Notes: a model not told the origin generated them from the sequence alone. Counted from the stretch's first letter, positions 40,012-48,731 are shown. The stretch: DNA of 64,000 bases from Gilliamella apicola (GCF_003202915.1 NZ_QGLP01000004.1:186001-250000); one strand, 5' to 3'. Made by a program: numbers and translations.

Positions 40012-40032
40012 TATGCAGTATAGTTATGCAGT
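40012..40032 (-). promoter_or_regulatory. Direct repeat upstream of the 2HCT transporter
   Basis: The octamer TATGCAGT occurs twice, at 40012-40019 and 40025-40032, 13 bases apart, about 35-50 bases before the transporter ATG. It is a candidate binding site for the adjacent CitB/DcuR-type regulator. This is inference only; the family's operators are AT-rich and poorly defined. The rest of the gap from 39980 to 40241 is AT-rich with no gene. Confidence 0.3.
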
Positions 40033-40241
40033 TAGAAATCAGAAGAATAAGAAAGTTAACTAACTGATTTTGTAATTAATGTAAGTTTATTATGAATTTT
40101 ATTATTGATTTATAAAGACTTTTATATTGAAGAGATCATCTAAAATGACAAAATTAGTAATGACTAATTTATTAGGATGATTTTTATAAAATGCTATCGA
40201 AAAATGATTCAATAAGTCATTTTTCATCTATTTTTAAACTC

Positions 40242-40280
40242 AAAAACCCCGTTCCTCAACTTTTTTAAAGAGGAAAGGGG
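40242..40280 (-). terminator. Rho-independent terminator of the lipoprotein gene
   Basis: An 11-bp stem with one mismatch (40247-40257 with 40270-40280), a 12-base loop, and five A residues at 40242-40246 that give a U-run on the minus strand. It begins nine bases after the stop codon of the lipoprotein gene. Confidence 0.8.
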
Positions 40281-40288
40281 GGCGGTTA

Positions 40289-40873
40289 TTAACGCAATAA
40301 GCAGGCTTGAATTTTATCAACTTCGTTATTAAGCGCTTCAATAACCAAATCAGGATGGGCTCTTTCTATGGTTTTTACATTTTCAAAACCCTCATTGCCA
40401 AAAGATCCAGTATTCTGCTGAGCTTGTTTGATATTGCTGAATAAATAACGAATATTATTGGCATTGCGGGTTGTAGTTAAAGTATAACTGACAAAATATT
40501 TAGATTGTGATTGATAATTGGTAACAGCATTGGCAACAATGTTATTTCCTTCAACTAATTTGATGGTTTCTCCACCATTGATAGTAATTGCTTGTTGGGT
40601 TGGCATATTATAATAAGGCCACCATGCAGAACCTAAATAGTTTTCACTGTTCAAAACTACTGGGCTATTATCAAGTTCTTGTGCTATACAGAGTGATAAT
40701 GAAGAACGAAGTAAGGTAATAGGACGAGAAGTGCTGTACTTATTTATAATATCTACTTTCGAAGAGTTTTGCGTGATCTCTACCCCTTGCGTTTGATAGA
40801 TTGACAGCATTTTGTGAGAAGCGCAACTAGTTAACAATGTGACTAAAACAGTAAAACCAATCAACTTTCTCAT
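40289..40873 (-). CDS. Putative lipoprotein, unknown function
   Basis: The N-terminus is a type II signal peptide: a basic start (MRKL), a hydrophobic core and the lipobox LTSC with Cys17 as the lipidation site. Residue 18 is Ala, not Asp, so the outer membrane is the likely destination. The mature part of about 178 residues is polar with a beta-rich look (alternating T/N/S and hydrophobics) and two further cysteines (near residues 63 and 191) that could form a disulfide. I do not recognise the family. It stands alone with its own terminator, and the next upstream gene is a WaaY-like kinase. Confidence 0.8.
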   Translation of the reverse strand: MRKLIGFTVLVTLLTSCASHKMLSIYQTQGVEITQNSSKVDIINKYSTSRPITLLRSSLSLCIAQELDNSPVVLNSENYLGSAWWPYYNMPTQQAITINGGETIKLVEGNNIVANAVTNYQSQSKYFVSYTLTTTRNANNIRYLFSNIKQAQQNTGSFGNEGFENVKTIERAHPDLVIEALNNEVDKIQACLLR

Positions 40874-41032
40874 AACTCATCCTTTTTTCGTTAGATTGGT
40901 TTAATTCTATATTGTTATACAAGGATTTACTAGTATTTAGAATAAAAGGGGTTTAAATATTTTTCAGATCTAGAAACTATCAAAAAATAGACTATTTATT
41001 ACATTAGATTAATTATGATTTTGTGGAGAAAT

Positions 41033-41054
41033 GAGAGAAGTTTGCCCTTCTCTC
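41033..41054 (-). terminator. Hairpin after the WaaY-like gene
   Basis: A perfect 8-bp stem (41033-41040 with 41047-41054) with a 6-base loop, eleven bases after the stop of the minus-strand gene. The following tail is only moderately U-rich (CATTTCTCC), so termination is likely but not certain. Confidence 0.55.
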
Positions 41055-41064
41055 AATTTCATTT

Positions 41065-41769
41065 TTAATCTTCTTTGCCACGAATTTTCCGTGATAATCG
41101 TTTAAATCCGTGAGTGAATTTTTTAATGGCCATTGCCATAATCGGTACTTTTATCTTAATGCCAAAACGTTCGCGTAATTCGATGGCATCATTGGCCTTA
41201 GTTAGCCATATGAAACCAGAGTTGGTTAAGTCTATAGCTTTGATTTTGCCCTCTGGTGTTAAAATAAAGTTACCACCATGAACATCGTTAGAAACCAGAT
41301 TATAGCTATGTAACTTCTCAATACAGTTTTTTATCTGTTCACCATAGGTTTTCATCTCTTCCCATTTTAAAGAGCGGCCTTCAATAAAATTGAAAATCAT
41401 ATAATGGCGTTTAGTCACTTTATCAAATGCAACCAGATAAAGTTCATAAGCAATATCACATTTGTCTAAAGCAATTTTGGCTAACTTGTGAATTAAATTG
41501 AAATAAAAATCACCAGTAAGTTTGGCAATCAAACGACGCTCTAAGCGGTGTTCAACTCCGCCATCAATTTTAAAAATGAATTTGCTTTGACCGTGATCGA
41601 TTAAATAAGTATATCGCTCAATTCTATCACTTGGATCGAGTAATTCATGATGGCCTTCTTCTGCCAAAAATTGGTCAAAAAGGTCTAAATAATTGATTTC
41701 ATCGTTTTCAACGTAGGCAAATCTCATGTTGCCACGTTCAATTTCAATAATTTTTGCAAAGTTATTCAA
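41065..41769 (-). CDS. Lipopolysaccharide core heptose kinase, WaaY/RfaY-like
   Basis: Small protein-kinase-like enzyme of 234 residues; E. coli WaaY is 232 and phosphorylates HepII of the inner LPS core. The alignment runs through RLERRLIAKLTGDFYFNL, a region corresponding to the E. coli KSLLKGDYYERL segment. The catalytic-loop-like sequence SNDVHGGNFIL (E. coli SGDPHKGNFIL) contains the conserved Asp and Asn, and the metal-binding Asp is in KAIDLTNSG. The C-terminus is basic and could contact the inner membrane. It is not in an LPS-core cluster here. The exact acceptor is uncertain, so no symbol is given. Confidence 0.75.
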   Translation of the reverse strand: MNNFAKIIEIERGNMRFAYVENDEINYLDLFDQFLAEEGHHELLDPSDRIERYTYLIDHGQSKFIFKIDGGVEHRLERRLIAKLTGDFYFNLIHKLAKIALDKCDIAYELYLVAFDKVTKRHYMIFNFIEGRSLKWEEMKTYGEQIKNCIEKLHSYNLVSNDVHGGNFILTPEGKIKAIDLTNSGFIWLTKANDAIELRERFGIKIKVPIMAMAIKKFTHGFKRLSRKIRGKED

Positions 41770-42069
41770 ATTTTGTCGTCCTAAGATAGATCAAAAAAAT
41801 TAAGTTATCTTAAACATTATCCCCATTAAAGTAAATCCATCAACCCTATTAAAATAAACAACAAAGCTTTATATAGTGCTAGTTTTTAACAATAGTTATT
41901 TTTAAATTAATCATAGATGGATTTATAACTTGCGATTTTAAGTTATAAATATTTCATTAATAAAATTAACCACTACTTTTTAATTGCAAGATCACGTTAT
42001 TTCTTAAATAATTACATGTTTTTATTGGATAAGAATTATAGAAAAAACCTTAATTTATCCAAGTTCAAC

Positions 42070-42165
42070 AGACAACCATAAGATATAAAATTGTGATACT
42101 TCTCACAATTTTAGTAATTCATAGATGTATATAGTTGTACATGGTTGTCTATGGATGTATATTTA
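42070..42165 (+). promoter_or_regulatory. Repeat cluster, candidate operator of the GntR-type regulator
   Basis: Four consecutive 10-base units from 42121 to 42160 read ATAGATGTAT, ATAGTTGTAC, ATGGTTGTCT and ATGGATGTAT. The third unit has an exact inverted copy, AGACAACCAT, at 42070-42079. The cluster lies 30-120 bases before the GntR/UTRA gene, where an autoregulatory operator is expected. No convincing -10 or -35 was placed. The rest of the 421-base gap (41770-42190) is AT-rich without a gene. Confidence 0.55.
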
Positions 42166-42190
42166 ACTTAACTAATATTTGAGGTAACAA

Positions 42191-42925
42191 ATGCATATAA
42201 ATAAATTTTCTAGCACACCACTGTATGTACAAGTGAAAGAGTGGATCAGAAATCAGATATATCGAAAAGATTTAAAGTCTGGAGATAGAATTCCTTCTGA
42301 AAATGAAATTATGAATATTCTCTCTGTTAGTCGTGGCACGGTTAGAAAAGCGGTTGAATTACTTATTAATGAATCAGTTTTGGAACAGATTCAAGGTAAA
42401 GGGACTTATGTTAAAGCTGAAAATATATCTTATCAATTAGGTTATGGTTTACAGTCATTTGCAGAATCACTAGAAATGCAACATGTTAAATTCACAACAG
42501 AAGTGACTACCAAACGTGTTGAGAAAGCCAATGAATACATTAGCGGCAAATTACAAATCCCAGTTAATTCTAATATTTTTTATATGGAACGAGTACGAAG
42601 TGTTAATGGCGAAAAAATTATGTTTATTGAAAATAGAATCAATTTGTCTTTATGTCCTGAAATAGAACATGTCGATTTTACAAAACATAGTTTATTTAGT
42701 GAATTAGAGCGAATTACTCAAAAGAAAATTGATCACTCGGAATGTCGTTATTCAGCTCGAGTGGTAGGCAAAGAACGGGCAGATATATTAAATATTAGTG
42801 ATATATCTCCAGTTCTTCATTTAGAACAATTAGTTTTCTTTGATGATGGTCATCCAATCGAATTTGGAAATGTCTGGTTAAAGTCAAATGTTAACTACTT
42901 GGGGACAACACTAAGACGAAAGTAG
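42191..42925 (+). CDS. GntR-family transcriptional regulator with UTRA domain
   Basis: DNA-binding regulator of the HutC/FarR subfamily, 244 residues. The winged helix-turn-helix occupies about 8-75, with the signature LKSGDRIPSENEIMNILSVSRGTVRKA, quoted in pieces: SGDRIPSENEI then SRGTVRKAVELL. The UTRA ligand-binding domain fills about 90-240. Members usually sense a phosphorylated sugar. It is the first gene of the PTS operon that follows, ten bases before the aldolase, so it most likely controls this operon through the repeats upstream. Start: ATG after TTTGAGGTA. Confidence 0.92.
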   Translation: MHINKFSSTPLYVQVKEWIRNQIYRKDLKSGDRIPSENEIMNILSVSRGTVRKAVELLINESVLEQIQGKGTYVKAENISYQLGYGLQSFAESLEMQHVKFTTEVTTKRVEKANEYISGKLQIPVNSNIFYMERVRSVNGEKIMFIENRINLSLCPEIEHVDFTKHSLFSELERITQKKIDHSECRYSARVVGKERADILNISDISPVLHLEQLVFFDDGHPIEFGNVWLKSNVNYLGTTLRRK

Positions 42926-42934
42926 GAGTAAGTT

Positions 42935-43783
42935 ATGGCATTAGTCAATGGGTATACTTTAATAGGTGAAGCTAAAAAACAGAAAACTTTAGCGGGAGCA
43001 TTTAATACGACAAATTTGGAAACAACATTAGCCATATTAGATGCAATTGAGGAAAGTAATATTCCAAGTATGGTTCAAATTGCACCAACAAACATTGTGT
43101 TATCTGGCTACAAATATATTGTTGATATGGTACGAAATCGAGCTAGTACGATGAAAACACCATTTTGTTTACATTTAGATCATGGAAAAACCTTTGAAGA
43201 TGTTAAACAAGCAGTTGAAGCCGGCTTCACTTCAATTATGATTGATGGTTCTCACTTGCCTTTTGAAGAAAATATCCAATTGACGAAAAAAGTTGTCGAC
43301 TTTTGTGGCGGATACAATATTCCTGTCGAAGCTGAATTAGGAGCAATAACCGGAAAAGAAGATGATGAAGTTAATGAAGCAGATCGCAAAACCGATCCTA
43401 ATCAAGTTCAAGAATTTGTCAAAAGAACAGGATGTACAACTTTAGCTGTTTCTGTTGGTAATGTCCATGGGTTTGAACAACAGCCTAAAATTGATTTTGA
43501 TCTGTTAGGTAAACTCTCTGAGATTTCGCCAGTATCGCTTGTTATTCATGGTGGTTCAGGAATAGATGATAAAACTTTACAAAAAATTAGCCAATACAAC
43601 GTAGTTAAACTCAATATAGGTGGCGATCTACGCAGAGCTTATATTAGTTCAATTGGTAAACAGTATGTTGCTAATAATAATGAATATAATCTGATTAAAG
43701 TTTTGCTTAAAGCAAAAGGTGATGTTCAACAAGTTGTTTATAACAAAATCCTATCTATGAATTTATTAAACATCCATCGATAA
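42935..43783 (+). CDS. Class II ketose-bisphosphate aldolase (GatY/KbaY/FbaA family)
   Basis: Zinc-dependent aldolase of 282 residues that cleaves a ketose phosphate or bisphosphate to dihydroxyacetone phosphate and an aldehyde. Catalytic Asp82 and zinc ligand His83 are in CLHLDHGKTFED. The other zinc-site segments are VEAELGAI, VSVGNVHGFE and VIHGGSG. It resembles GatY and KbaY in length and in the MIDGSHLPFEENI segment. The substrate may be tagatose or fructose 1,6-bisphosphate or a related ketose phosphate. It sits between the regulator and the IIA gene. A broken gene of the same family lies at 9.0-9.4 kb. Confidence 0.92.
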   Translation: MALVNGYTLIGEAKKQKTLAGAFNTTNLETTLAILDAIEESNIPSMVQIAPTNIVLSGYKYIVDMVRNRASTMKTPFCLHLDHGKTFEDVKQAVEAGFTSIMIDGSHLPFEENIQLTKKVVDFCGGYNIPVEAELGAITGKEDDEVNEADRKTDPNQVQEFVKRTGCTTLAVSVGNVHGFEQQPKIDFDLLGKLSEISPVSLVIHGGSGIDDKTLQKISQYNVVKLNIGGDLRRAYISSIGKQYVANNNEYNLIKVLLKAKGDVQQVVYNKILSMNLLNIHR

Positions 43784-43805
43784 AATAACAGTATAGGTGG
43801 TAATT

Positions 43806-44264
43806 ATGGAATTAGAGCAATTGGATGACAATATTATATTTTTAAACCAAGAATTCGCAAGTCGTGAAGAGATGTTTAAATTTATAAGTCATGAATTATT
43901 AAAAAATAATTATGTGACCGAACAATATTTAGAAAAAGTTATTCAAAGGGAAAATAACCATCCAACAGGATTCAAATTGAAAACACTAAATGTTGCCATG
44001 CCGCATGTAGATTGTGAATTTGTTAGAAAAAATGGCATGTTTATCGTAACCAGTAAAAAAGGAATTATTTTCAAAAATGCCGAAACTGATGAAGACTTAT
44101 TTATCAACATTGTTTTTGGACTATTACTCAAGGAATCAGACACGCATTTAACTTTTTTGATGAAATTGGCATCATCATTTGGCAATGATTCGATCTTGCA
44201 AAAAATAGTTGAAAGTAATAACAAAATTGAAATCAAAAATATCTTAAAAGATATTTTGAAATAA
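43806..44264 (+). CDS. PTS EIIA component, galactitol type
   Basis: Cytoplasmic phosphocarrier that takes phosphate from HPr and passes it to the IIB encoded next. It is a type-2 IIA fold of 152 residues; the active histidine is His67 in NVAMPHVD, and the PTGF motif occurs just before. I chose the ATG at 43806, which has a TAGGTGG ribosome site at its ideal distance; a GTG at 43797 overlaps that site. It begins 22 bases after the aldolase stop. Confidence 0.9.
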   Translation: MELEQLDDNIIFLNQEFASREEMFKFISHELLKNNYVTEQYLEKVIQRENNHPTGFKLKTLNVAMPHVDCEFVRKNGMFIVTSKKGIIFKNAETDEDLFINIVFGLLLKESDTHLTFLMKLASSFGNDSILQKIVESNNKIEIKNILKDILK

Positions 44265-44275
44265 GGAGATGTATT

Positions 44276-44563
44276 ATGAAAAAAAGAGTTATTTTTGCCT
44301 GTACTAGTGGTATTGCAACTTCAACTATTGCTACAGAAAAAGTTAAAAATTATTGCGCGCAACATGGTATTGAAGTTGAAAATATTCAATCTGATGTTGC
44401 AACCGTGCAATCTCAAGATGGAATGGCTGATTTAATCATTGTGACATCTAAAGTTTCTTATGATTTGGAGAAAACACCGATTATTAATGGTGTACCATTG
44501 ATTACAACTATAGGGGAAGAGGACGTTTTAGAAGAAATCGTTAGGATCCTAAAAGGAGATTGA
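44276..44563 (+). CDS. PTS EIIB component, galactitol type
   Basis: Small IIB domain protein of 95 residues. The phosphorylated cysteine is Cys9 in the P-loop FACTSGIATST, the pattern of GatB. It phosphorylates the incoming sugar at the IIC. AAGGAGATG upstream gives a strong ribosome site. It is separated from the IIA gene by 11 bases and its stop lies just before the IIC start. Confidence 0.93.
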   Translation: MKKRVIFACTSGIATSTIATEKVKNYCAQHGIEVENIQSDVATVQSQDGMADLIIVTSKVSYDLEKTPIINGVPLITTIGEEDVLEEIVRILKGD

Positions 44564-44565
44564 TC

Positions 44566-45912
44566 ATGGCTGATAAATTACTTGAAATTGTTCAATACAT
44601 ATTAGGTTTCGGGCCTACAGTGATGTTACCTGTTGTGATATTTCTTATGGCGATTTGCTTAGGTGTTAAACTCGGTAGGGCAATTCGTTCATCTTTAACG
44701 ATAGGGATGGGATTTGTTGGTATTTTTGTTATTTTCGATTTATTAGGGACCAGTCTTGGTAGTGCAACAACTGATTTAGTTGAACATGCTGGTATTCATT
44801 TACCTGTTATTGATCTTGGTTGGCCACCATTAGCTGCAATTGCATGGGCATCGCCAATTGCTCCATTTGTTATTCCTATGACGATTATCATCAATATTGT
44901 GATGTTAACACTCAACTGGACTAAAACAGTTGATATTGATCTATGGAATTTCTGGCACTTTACTTTTGTTGGAGCTTTAGTGTATAGCAGTACTGGTAGT
45001 TTTATGTATGGATTAATTATCGCTGGAGTAACAGCTGTAATTACCTTCGTTCTGGCAGATTGGTGTGCGCCGATGATACAAAAATATTTTGAGCTTCCGG
45101 GTATTTCATTACCGACACTATCATCTGTGATTTTCTTTCCTATTGGTGTTTTAGGTAATCTTATTTTAAATAAAATTCCGGGATTACAGAAATTACATGC
45201 TGATCCTGAAACCATTCAAAAAAGATTTGGTATTTTTGGTGAGCCAATGATGATTGGTTTTGTTATCGGTGCCACAATTGGTATTGCTGCTGGTTATGAT
45301 ATTAAAGGTATTTTAAATCTAGCCATTAATTTAGGTGCAGTGATGTTAATTATGCCAAGAATGGTCAAATTATTGATGGAAGGTTTACTACCTTTATCTG
45401 ATGCCGTTAAGCAATTTTTAAATAAAAAATTCCCTAATAGAAAAAATCTCTATATAGGTTTAGATATTGCAGTTGCTGTTGGACACCCATCTGTATTATC
45501 TACTGCGTTGTTACTTATCCCTGTAGGATTAATTTTATCAATTGTTTTACCTGGTAATCGATTATTACCTTTAGGTGATTTAACCAATATTTGGGTCCCT
45601 ATTTCGATGGTAGTATTAGCTTGCCGAGGTAATATTGTTAGATCATTTATAATTGGTATACCTTGCTTAATTGTGAATCTTTATGTTGCTTCTTCAGTAG
45701 CGCCAATTATTACTAATATTGCAAGAAGTATTAATTTTCCGGTTAAAACTGATGGTGAGTTTTCAAGCCTCTTAGATGGTGGTAATCCCTACCGCTTTTG
45801 GGCAGTAAAAGTGTTTGAAGGAAACTATATCGCCTTAGCATTAATTCCAATTATCTTTATTACTTGCTTCCTTTTATATCGTCATACTAAAAAAACATGG
45901 GATATAACCTAG
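44566..45912 (+). CDS. PTS EIIC component, galactitol type (GatC-like)
   Basis: Inner-membrane transport unit of 448 residues with about eleven or twelve hydrophobic segments. Typical GatC-type features are the GPTVMLPVVIFLMAICLG start (about 15-32) and the segment PFVIPMTIIINIVMLT near 103. Start: ATG at 44566 after AAAAGGAG; an in-frame TTG at 44560 is less likely. It forms with the two genes before it a full separate-subunit IIABC, unlike the fused FruA type at 7.5-9.0 kb. Substrate: a polyol such as galactitol or arabitol, or a ketose; not determined by sequence. Confidence 0.92.
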   Translation: MADKLLEIVQYILGFGPTVMLPVVIFLMAICLGVKLGRAIRSSLTIGMGFVGIFVIFDLLGTSLGSATTDLVEHAGIHLPVIDLGWPPLAAIAWASPIAPFVIPMTIIINIVMLTLNWTKTVDIDLWNFWHFTFVGALVYSSTGSFMYGLIIAGVTAVITFVLADWCAPMIQKYFELPGISLPTLSSVIFFPIGVLGNLILNKIPGLQKLHADPETIQKRFGIFGEPMMIGFVIGATIGIAAGYDIKGILNLAINLGAVMLIMPRMVKLLMEGLLPLSDAVKQFLNKKFPNRKNLYIGLDIAVAVGHPSVLSTALLLIPVGLILSIVLPGNRLLPLGDLTNIWVPISMVVLACRGNIVRSFIIGIPCLIVNLYVASSVAPIITNIARSINFPVKTDGEFSSLLDGGNPYRFWAVKVFEGNYIALALIPIIFITCFLLYRHTKKTWDIT

Positions 45913-46112
45913 AAAAAAGAGCGCGCTCAATATAATTAACCCTATTTATGAAATGAAATAATCTGATAGCTGCTGTTATCTAGATAAGGATAAAACTATC
46001 AAAAAATTGGTTACCAAAAAAATAACTTTATGAATAAATGGAATTTTATTTGAGGGCGCTTTGGGTTTGTTTAAGTATGATAATTAAAATAAAAGTAAAT
46101 AAGGAGGTTCAT

Positions 46113-47621
46113 ATGTACTCAATCGGTATTGATATTGGTACAACAAATTGTAAGTTATGCGTTTTTGAATTGCTATCATTAAAATTGATTGATAGCTACT
46201 CTTTTGCGACACCAAAAATTAATAGCAAATATGGTTATGACTTTGATATTACAGCATTATATAGTCAATTGGAACAGGGGCTTATTCAAACCATAAACTC
46301 TCTTTCATATGCAGAAAAAGTCAAAAATATCGTAATTGCAAGTGTTGGTGAGTCAGGTGTACTTATCAATCAAGAAGGTGAGGTTGTTGGTCCTTGTATC
46401 ACTTGGTATGACACTCGAACACAGAAAAATTTAGCAGATATTAATCAGAAATTTTCTGATGAAGAACTTTATTCTATTACTGGTATTCCTATTCATAGTA
46501 ATTATAGTTTGACTAAAATTTTATGGATTAGAGAAAACTGTAATATCAATTTGCAACAAGTTAAATGGTTATGCATTGCGGAATATATTGCATATAAATT
46601 AACAAATCAAAAGCGAGCAGAGTGTTCATTAGCTTCGCGAACGCTTGCTTATGATTTAAAAAATCATTGTTGGTCTGAAAAAATTCAATCGGCTTTTGCT
46701 ATCAACCATCTATTTGCTGATTTTACTCAATCCGGCAAAAATATAGAAGTGTTAACCTCAACTATATCCGCTAAACTGAATTGTAATCAGCCTATTTTTG
46801 TTGCTATAGGTGGACATGATCACATGTGTGGTTCAATTGCTGCTGAATTAAAACCTGGTGAAATTCTAAACTCAACAGGTACAACTGAAGGACTCCTTTT
46901 ATTACTTGAAAAAGTAAATTCCAATAAATCGTTTTTAACTAGTCAGTTATCGTTTGGCAAATATGTTAAAGATGATTTATACACCCTTTATGCATCACTG
47001 CCTTCTGCTGGATATAGCATAGAGTGGTTCAAGCGCACTTTTTCGGTAACTGATGAAAATTTTGATTTATTAATTGAATCACTTTTAAACAAACTTGACG
47101 ACATAAATTATATTAAAAATAGTCTGAATATATTTATACCACACCTACGCGGAAGTGGTCCGCCGAAACGAAATATTGACTCGAAAGGATTGTGGTATGG
47201 TTTTGGTGAAAACACGACTTTAGCTGATATTTTATTAGGTATTTTTCAAGGATTATGCTTTGAATTAAAAAATACACTTATAACTATTGAGCAATTAACG
47301 GTAACTCATCACCCTATTATAAAAGTAATTGGTGCCGCAGCTAAAAATCCACTCTGGTTACAGCTCAAAGCAGATATTCTTGGTAGAGAAATACTATCTT
47401 GTAATATTAAAGAAGCGGTTTGTAAAGGTGGTGTAATGTTAGCTGGGTATGAAAATCATTATCTAGATAAAAATGCGCATATTCAATTTGACAACCCAAT
47501 AGCCCGCTATATACCTAATCCTAAAATGACGGAATATTATCATCAAATATTTGCCGATTATTACCAACCATTTTTTGAGTTTAAGACCAGTTTAGAGTTT
47601 AAATTAAAAAAGGATAATTAA
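46113..47621 (+). CDS. FGGY-family carbohydrate kinase
   Basis: ATP-dependent sugar kinase of 502 residues. The N-terminal phosphate-binding motif GIDIGTTNCKLCVF (about 5-18) is intact, as are TWYDTRTQ and, in the second half, GGHDHMCGS and LNSTGTTEG. The start is ATG at 46113 with a perfect AAGGAGG; the frame is open upstream to 46038, but that extension has no ribosome site and matches nothing. It lies 200 bases downstream of the IIC gene. GatY-type operons usually have a PfkB-type kinase, so an FGGY kinase here is unusual. The substrate is probably a ketose or ketose phosphate, unassigned. Confidence 0.9.
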   Translation: MYSIGIDIGTTNCKLCVFELLSLKLIDSYSFATPKINSKYGYDFDITALYSQLEQGLIQTINSLSYAEKVKNIVIASVGESGVLINQEGEVVGPCITWYDTRTQKNLADINQKFSDEELYSITGIPIHSNYSLTKILWIRENCNINLQQVKWLCIAEYIAYKLTNQKRAECSLASRTLAYDLKNHCWSEKIQSAFAINHLFADFTQSGKNIEVLTSTISAKLNCNQPIFVAIGGHDHMCGSIAAELKPGEILNSTGTTEGLLLLLEKVNSNKSFLTSQLSFGKYVKDDLYTLYASLPSAGYSIEWFKRTFSVTDENFDLLIESLLNKLDDINYIKNSLNIFIPHLRGSGPPKRNIDSKGLWYGFGENTTLADILLGIFQGLCFELKNTLITIEQLTVTHHPIIKVIGAAAKNPLWLQLKADILGREILSCNIKEAVCKGGVMLAGYENHYLDKNAHIQFDNPIARYIPNPKMTEYYHQIFADYYQPFFEFKTSLEFKLKKDN

Positions 47622-47622
47622 G

Positions 47623-48657
47623 ATGAAAGCATCTGTATGTTATAAAAAAAATGATCTTAGAACCGAAGATCTTCCTACTCCCGAAATTTCTGATAATGAA
47701 GTATTAATTAAAATGCTTGCATGTGGTTTATGTGGAACGGATATACAAAAAATAAGGGGGGATTCGGTAACTAAACCTACTGTTCTTGGTCATGAGGTTG
47801 TAGGTCAAATCGTAAAAAAGGGCAAAAATATAAATAATTACCAGTTAGGTGATAGAGTAATCACAGCAATACATGTACCTTGCTTTACATGTCATTATTG
47901 TAACAAAGGCCATTATACAATTTGTGAGCAATTTAGAACAAATAATATCGATCCCGGTGGTTTTGCTGAATTTATTCGTATTCCTGAATTACATTTAAAG
48001 CATCTCACTCATAAAGTTTCAGATAATGTAACCGATGAAGAAGCGACATTGATTGAACCTATTGCTTGTTGTTTGCACGGTTTAAAACAAGCTGATATTA
48101 GGCCAGATGATAGTGTACTCATTATGGGGGCAGGCACGATAGGAATATTACATGCTCAATTGGCAAGAATAAAAGGAGCTAATAAAGTTATTGTTAGTGA
48201 TATGTCGGAATATAAATTACAAAAAGCACTTAAAGTTGGCAGTGATTATGCAATCAATATAGCCGAAAAAGATATTATTAGTGAAGTAAATCAGATAACT
48301 AATGGACAAGGTGTAGATGTAATTGTTATAGCTGCTGGCGTTTCCTCTTTAGTTTCTGATGCCGTTAATATGGTAAGAAGAGCTGGTCGAATAATTGTAT
48401 TTTCTGGTTTTGATAAAAATAAATTAGTCACCCTTGATGCAAGTCGTTTCTTCAAAGATGAAATCTCAATAATTGGTACATATTCAGTTACACCTTATGA
48501 ATTTCCAGAGGCATTGGATCTTCTTGAAAAAAGAAAACTCAATACCGATGAGATGATAACGCATGTATTTCCATTAGATAAATTAAGCGAAGCAATAGAT
48601 TTATCAACAGACCCTAAACAGTCAGTTTTAAAAGTGATTATTAAGTCTGAAATATAA
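47623..48657 (+). CDS. Zinc-dependent polyol/alcohol dehydrogenase (GatD/sorbitol dehydrogenase family)
   Basis: Medium-chain dehydrogenase of 344 residues. The catalytic-zinc Cys is in ACGLCGTD near 37 and is followed by LGHEVVG. The structural-zinc lobe has four cysteines in CFTCHYCNKGHYTIC (about 87-101), and the Rossmann motif MGAGTIGILHA is near 170. The start overlaps the end of the kinase gene region (one base after its stop). By context it oxidises a phosphorylated polyol made by the PTS, as GatD does with galactitol 1-phosphate. The identity of the polyol is inference. Confidence 0.92.
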   Translation: MKASVCYKKNDLRTEDLPTPEISDNEVLIKMLACGLCGTDIQKIRGDSVTKPTVLGHEVVGQIVKKGKNINNYQLGDRVITAIHVPCFTCHYCNKGHYTICEQFRTNNIDPGGFAEFIRIPELHLKHLTHKVSDNVTDEEATLIEPIACCLHGLKQADIRPDDSVLIMGAGTIGILHAQLARIKGANKVIVSDMSEYKLQKALKVGSDYAINIAEKDIISEVNQITNGQGVDVIVIAAGVSSLVSDAVNMVRRAGRIIVFSGFDKNKLVTLDASRFFKDEISIIGTYSVTPYEFPEALDLLEKRKLNTDEMITHVFPLDKLSEAIDLSTDPKQSVLKVIIKSEI

Positions 48658-48731
48658 TAATACAAAGCGATTTTCAATTGTTACCTAAGTTCTATAGTTA
48701 GTAGAGTAAAATTTAAAGTGAGGTGTTAATT

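Noticed and set aside
44796-45215. Minus-strand ORF of 139 codons inside the IIC gene
   Set aside because: Antisense shadow of a membrane-protein gene, no ribosome site or domain.
45919-45928. Palindrome GAGCGCGCTC after the IIC gene
   Set aside because: Ten-base self-complementary sequence without loop or T-run; likely chance, and the operon continues.
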